From assembly GCA_944386485.1 (NCBI GenBank), contig CALXBG010000112.1, positions 62,001 through 126,000 on the forward strand: a DNA stretch of 64,000 nucleotides, in the 5' to 3' direction. This DNA comes from an uncultured Pygmaiobacter sp. (GTDB lineage: Bacteria > Bacillota > Clostridia > Oscillospirales > Ruminococcaceae). Positions 61,836 through 64,000 of this stretch are shown here, piece after piece (the first letter of the stretch is position 1; each line of letters starts with the position of its first letter). The notes below the pieces were generated by a model. The model was not told the DNA's origin. It searched no databases and saw only the letters and a list, made by a program, of their open reading frames with translations. A program made the translations under genes and the position numbers.

Positions 61836-62642
61836 TTAGTCCCGCGATGCAAGCTTCTTTTGCTTTCTGGTATCGTTGGCGTTAACCAGAAGGATGATCG
61901 ACAAAATTACCACAAACATAATAGTAGACAGCGCGTTGATTTCCGGGCTGACCTTCTTACGGGTCATGCTGTAAATCGCAATGGGCAGCGTCTGCAATGT
62001 ACCGCTGGTAAAATAGCTGATGATAAAGTCGTCGATCGAATAGGTCAGGCAGATCAAAAAACTGGAGAGTACTGCCGGCATAATCTCAGGCAGCACCACC
62101 TTAAAAAACGCCTGCACCGGCGTACATCCAAGGTCCAGCGCCGCCTCCCACATCCGCACATCCATCTGGCGCAGCTTGGGAGACACATTAAAGATGACAT
62201 AGGGTACGCAGAAAGTAATATGGGCGATCAGCAGCGTAGGTGTGCCGAAGATCTTTCCTCCCATCCAGTTTTTCACCACGACAAAGAGCAGCATCATCGA
62301 TACACCGGTGATGATTTCGGGGTTGATAACCGGCATATAGCTGATGTTCATAATGACATTGCGCGCGCCCCGGCGCATTGAATGGATGCCGATGCTGGCC
62401 ATCGTACCAAGTACCGTCGCGATAATTGACGCAACCAGCGCAATCACCAGCGAAAGGCCCAGCGCGCTCAAAATCATATCATTGCGAAACAGATTGCGGT
62501 ACCAGCTCAGCGTAAAGCCGGTGAAATTCGAACGGCTTTTGGACTCGTTGAAGCTAAAGACCGCCATCACCGCAATCGGCACATACATAAAGGAGAAGAT
62601 CAGCACCATATAGACCTTTGCAAGCAGTCCCATCCGACGCAT
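61836..62642 (-). CDS. potC: Spermidine/putrescine ABC transporter permease PotC
   Basis: A 268-residue inner-membrane permease with six hydrophobic segments and the EAA coupling loop MWEAALDLGCTPVQAFFKVVLPEI near 150-170. The N-terminal SFNESKSRSNFTGFTLSWY is typical of PotC. It joins potB by a TGATG overlap. Confidence 0.95.
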   Translation of the reverse strand: MRRMGLLAKVYMVLIFSFMYVPIAVMAVFSFNESKSRSNFTGFTLSWYRNLFRNDMILSALGLSLVIALVASIIATVLGTMASIGIHSMRRGARNVIMNISYMPVINPEIITGVSMMLLFVVVKNWMGGKIFGTPTLLIAHITFCVPYVIFNVSPKLRQMDVRMWEAALDLGCTPVQAFFKVVLPEIMPAVLSSFLICLTYSIDDFIISYFTSGTLQTLPIAIYSMTRKKVSPEINALSTIMFVVILSIILLVNANDTRKQKKLASRD

Positions 62643-63460
62643 CAGATCACTCCCCCTTCCTTATTCTCGCTGTCCAATATGTTGGTCAAGCCCATGCAGA
62701 GCAGTACGACCACCATCAGCACAAGACTCATCGCGCTGCCCAGATTATAGTTATAACTGTTGCCGAGGAACTGCAACTCAATCAGGTCGCCGATGAGCAT
62801 GTTGGAACCGCCGCCGAGCATCCGGCTGATGATAAAGGTGGAGACACTCGGAACAAAAACCATCGTAATCCCGGTGGTGATGCCCGGCATCGAGAGCGGG
62901 ATCAAAACTTTTGTGACCTTCTGGAACAGGTTCGACCCGAGATCCTCCGCAGCCTCGATCAGGCTGTCGTCGATCTTGACCATGATGGTATACAGCGGCA
63001 GGATCATATAAGGCAGGTAGTTGTAGACCATTCCCAGCACCACCGCGCCCTGGGTGTTAATCATATTGAAGGGACCAATGCCAAACAGCCCGAAAAAGCT
63101 ATTGATCAGTCCGTTTCTCTCAAGCAAGGTCATCCAGGCATAGGTCCGCAGCAGGAAGTTCATCCACATCGGCAGCATGACCAACATCAACATGATCCGC
63201 TGCTTGTTCACCCGCAGTCGGGAAAGCATAAAGCTCAAGGGATAAGCGAGGAACAGACAGATGACCGTGGCAATCGCGGCCAGCAGAAGGCTGCGGACAA
63301 AAACCGACGCATACTGTCCCAGACCGGACAGGTTTTCCAGCGTGAAATTACCCTCTTTGTCGGTAAACGCAAAATAGATGACCATCAAAAGCGGCGCGAC
63401 GATAAACGCCGTCATCCATACAAGGTAAGGTGCGGCGCAGATTTTAGAATTCAGTTTCAT
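62642..63460 (-). CDS. potB: Spermidine/putrescine ABC transporter permease PotB
   Basis: A 272-residue permease with six hydrophobic segments and the EAA loop IEAAEDLGSNLFQKVTKVLI near 165-185. The LRTYAWMTLLERNGLIN segment is characteristic of PotB. It overlaps potA by 4 bases (ATGA) and potC by 1 base. Confidence 0.95.
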   Translation of the reverse strand: MKLNSKICAAPYLVWMTAFIVAPLLMVIYFAFTDKEGNFTLENLSGLGQYASVFVRSLLLAAIATVICLFLAYPLSFMLSRLRVNKQRIMLMLVMLPMWMNFLLRTYAWMTLLERNGLINSFFGLFGIGPFNMINTQGAVVLGMVYNYLPYMILPLYTIMVKIDDSLIEAAEDLGSNLFQKVTKVLIPLSMPGITTGITMVFVPSVSTFIISRMLGGGSNMLIGDLIELQFLGNSYNYNLGSAMSLVLMVVVLLCMGLTNILDSENKEGGVI

Positions 63461-64000
63461 CGCGCCGCCTCCCCCATCCTGTGCATGATGTGGATCTCAT
63501 CCGGCCCGATATTCATGCCGACAAACTCGCCCGGCTGCTGGGACTGGGTGGAGTGAATCTTCCACTCAAAGCCCGCCTGCTCGACGATGATCTCGTAGTG
63601 CACGCCCTTAAAGATAACGCTTTTGACCACGCCGGACAGCTGGCCCTGAATCGCGGGCACCACCTGTACATCCTCCGGGCGAACCACGACGTCCACCAGT
63701 TCACGGGGCGCAAATCCCTTATCAACACAGGCAAACTGCTGGCCGGCAAACTCAACGCAGAAATCCCGTTCCATCACACCGGACAGGATGTTCGACTCGC
63801 CGATAAAGTCCGCAACAAAGGCGTTCTGCGGCTCGTTGTAAATGTCTACCGGCGTGCCGATCTGCTGAATGTATCCGCCGTGCATAACCACTACCGTGTC
63901 ACTCATTGTCAGCGCTTCTTCCTGGTCATGGGTGACATAGATAAAGGTGATGTTGGTGTCCTTCTGAATCCGTTTGAGCTCAGTCTGCATCTCCTTGCGG
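63457..64000 (-). CDS. potA: Spermidine/putrescine ABC transporter ATPase PotA, C-terminal part (cut by window edge)
   Basis: The last 180 codons of PotA. Visible are the end of the nucleotide-binding domain, with the switch histidine in YVTHDQEEALTMSD and GTPVDIYNEPQNAFVADFIG, then the TOBE-type regulatory domain (VVRPEDVQVVPAIQG). Walker A, the signature and Walker B are outside the window. The frame is open to the right edge; the in-frame ATG at 63990 is internal. Confidence 0.95.
   Translation of the reverse strand, partial: RKEMQTELKRIQKDTNITFIYVTHDQEEALTMSDTVVVMHGGYIQQIGTPVDIYNEPQNAFVADFIGESNILSGVMERDFCVEFAGQQFACVDKGFAPRELVDVVVRPEDVQVVPAIQGQLSGVVKSVIFKGVHYEIIVEQAGFEWKIHSTQSQQPGEFVGMNIGPDEIHIMHRMGEAAR

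Noticed and set aside
1..64000. CRISPR arrays, insertion sequences, prophage, tRNA or rRNA genes
   Set aside because: No repeated spacer-like units, transposase or integrase genes, or RNA gene signatures were found by eye on either strand.

Overview
The window is about 64 kb of chromosomal core DNA from a GC-rich, spore-forming member of the Firmicutes, class Clostridia. Gene order such as sepF-ylmH-divIVA-ileS-lspA-rluD, mutS-mutL-miaA-hfq, tig-clpP-clpX-lon and pyrH-frr-uppS-cdsA-dxr-rseP-ispG-polC is typical of that group. A SpoIVFA/SpoIVFB pair points to sporulation and an NfnAB pair to anaerobic, ferredoxin-based redox metabolism. I would guess an Oscillospirales (Ruminococcaceae-like) relative; this is an inference from gene content only. 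Almost everything is coded on the minus strand. The only plus-strand genes are a uracil permease (about 1.5-2.9 kb) and an RluA-type pseudouridine synthase (about 43.8-44.8 kb). No rRNA, tRNA, CRISPR array, insertion sequence or prophage was seen.

Layout. 1-6.2 kb: protein quality control (trigger factor, ClpP, ClpX, 5' part of Lon), interrupted by plus-strand uraA with a structured leader and a terminator just before its ribosome binding site. 6.3-11.5 kb: rplS, lepB, rbgA, rnhB, yraN, thrC and a phosphoesterase. 11.5-14.1 kb: an overlapping radical-SAM/DUF2344 pair. 14.1-15.6 kb: SpoIVFA/SpoIVFB. 15.7-17.9 kb: NfnB/NfnA. 18-19.2 kb: an M20 amidohydrolase. 19.3-24.2 kb: ppk1, comEA, a HAD phosphatase, rluD and lspA. 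24.3-28.9 kb: ileS, divIVA, ylmH and sepF. 29.1-38.1 kb: an HlyD-like membrane protein, hfq, miaA, mutL, mutS, a YlbF-family protein and miaB. 38.1-43.7 kb: uvrA, uvrB, radC. 44.8-45.6 kb: a uridine phosphorylase. 45.8-56.5 kb: pyrH through polC, joining pyrimidine nucleotide, translation, isoprenoid, envelope and replication functions. 56.6-60.3 kb: a divergent nucleoside-type ABC transporter. 60.6-64 kb: a polyamine ABC transporter (PotDCB and the 3' part of PotA).

Most of the window is ordinary housekeeping DNA, and I found no clear multi-gene novel system. The observations most worth a second look are: the nucleoside-type ABC operon whose ATPase has lost several catalytic motifs in both halves and which lacks a binding-protein gene; a PotD-like binding protein with a C-terminal membrane anchor instead of a lipid anchor; the uraA leader with a terminator hairpin; a promoter whose -35 lies in the loop of the preceding gene's terminator (nfnA); and a GC-rich structured spacer before lepB. 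Many genes appear to start at TTG or GTG preceded by a good ribosome binding site, so several starts given here are shorter than the longest open frame. Promoters and hairpins were found by eye; no alignment, folding or database search was run.
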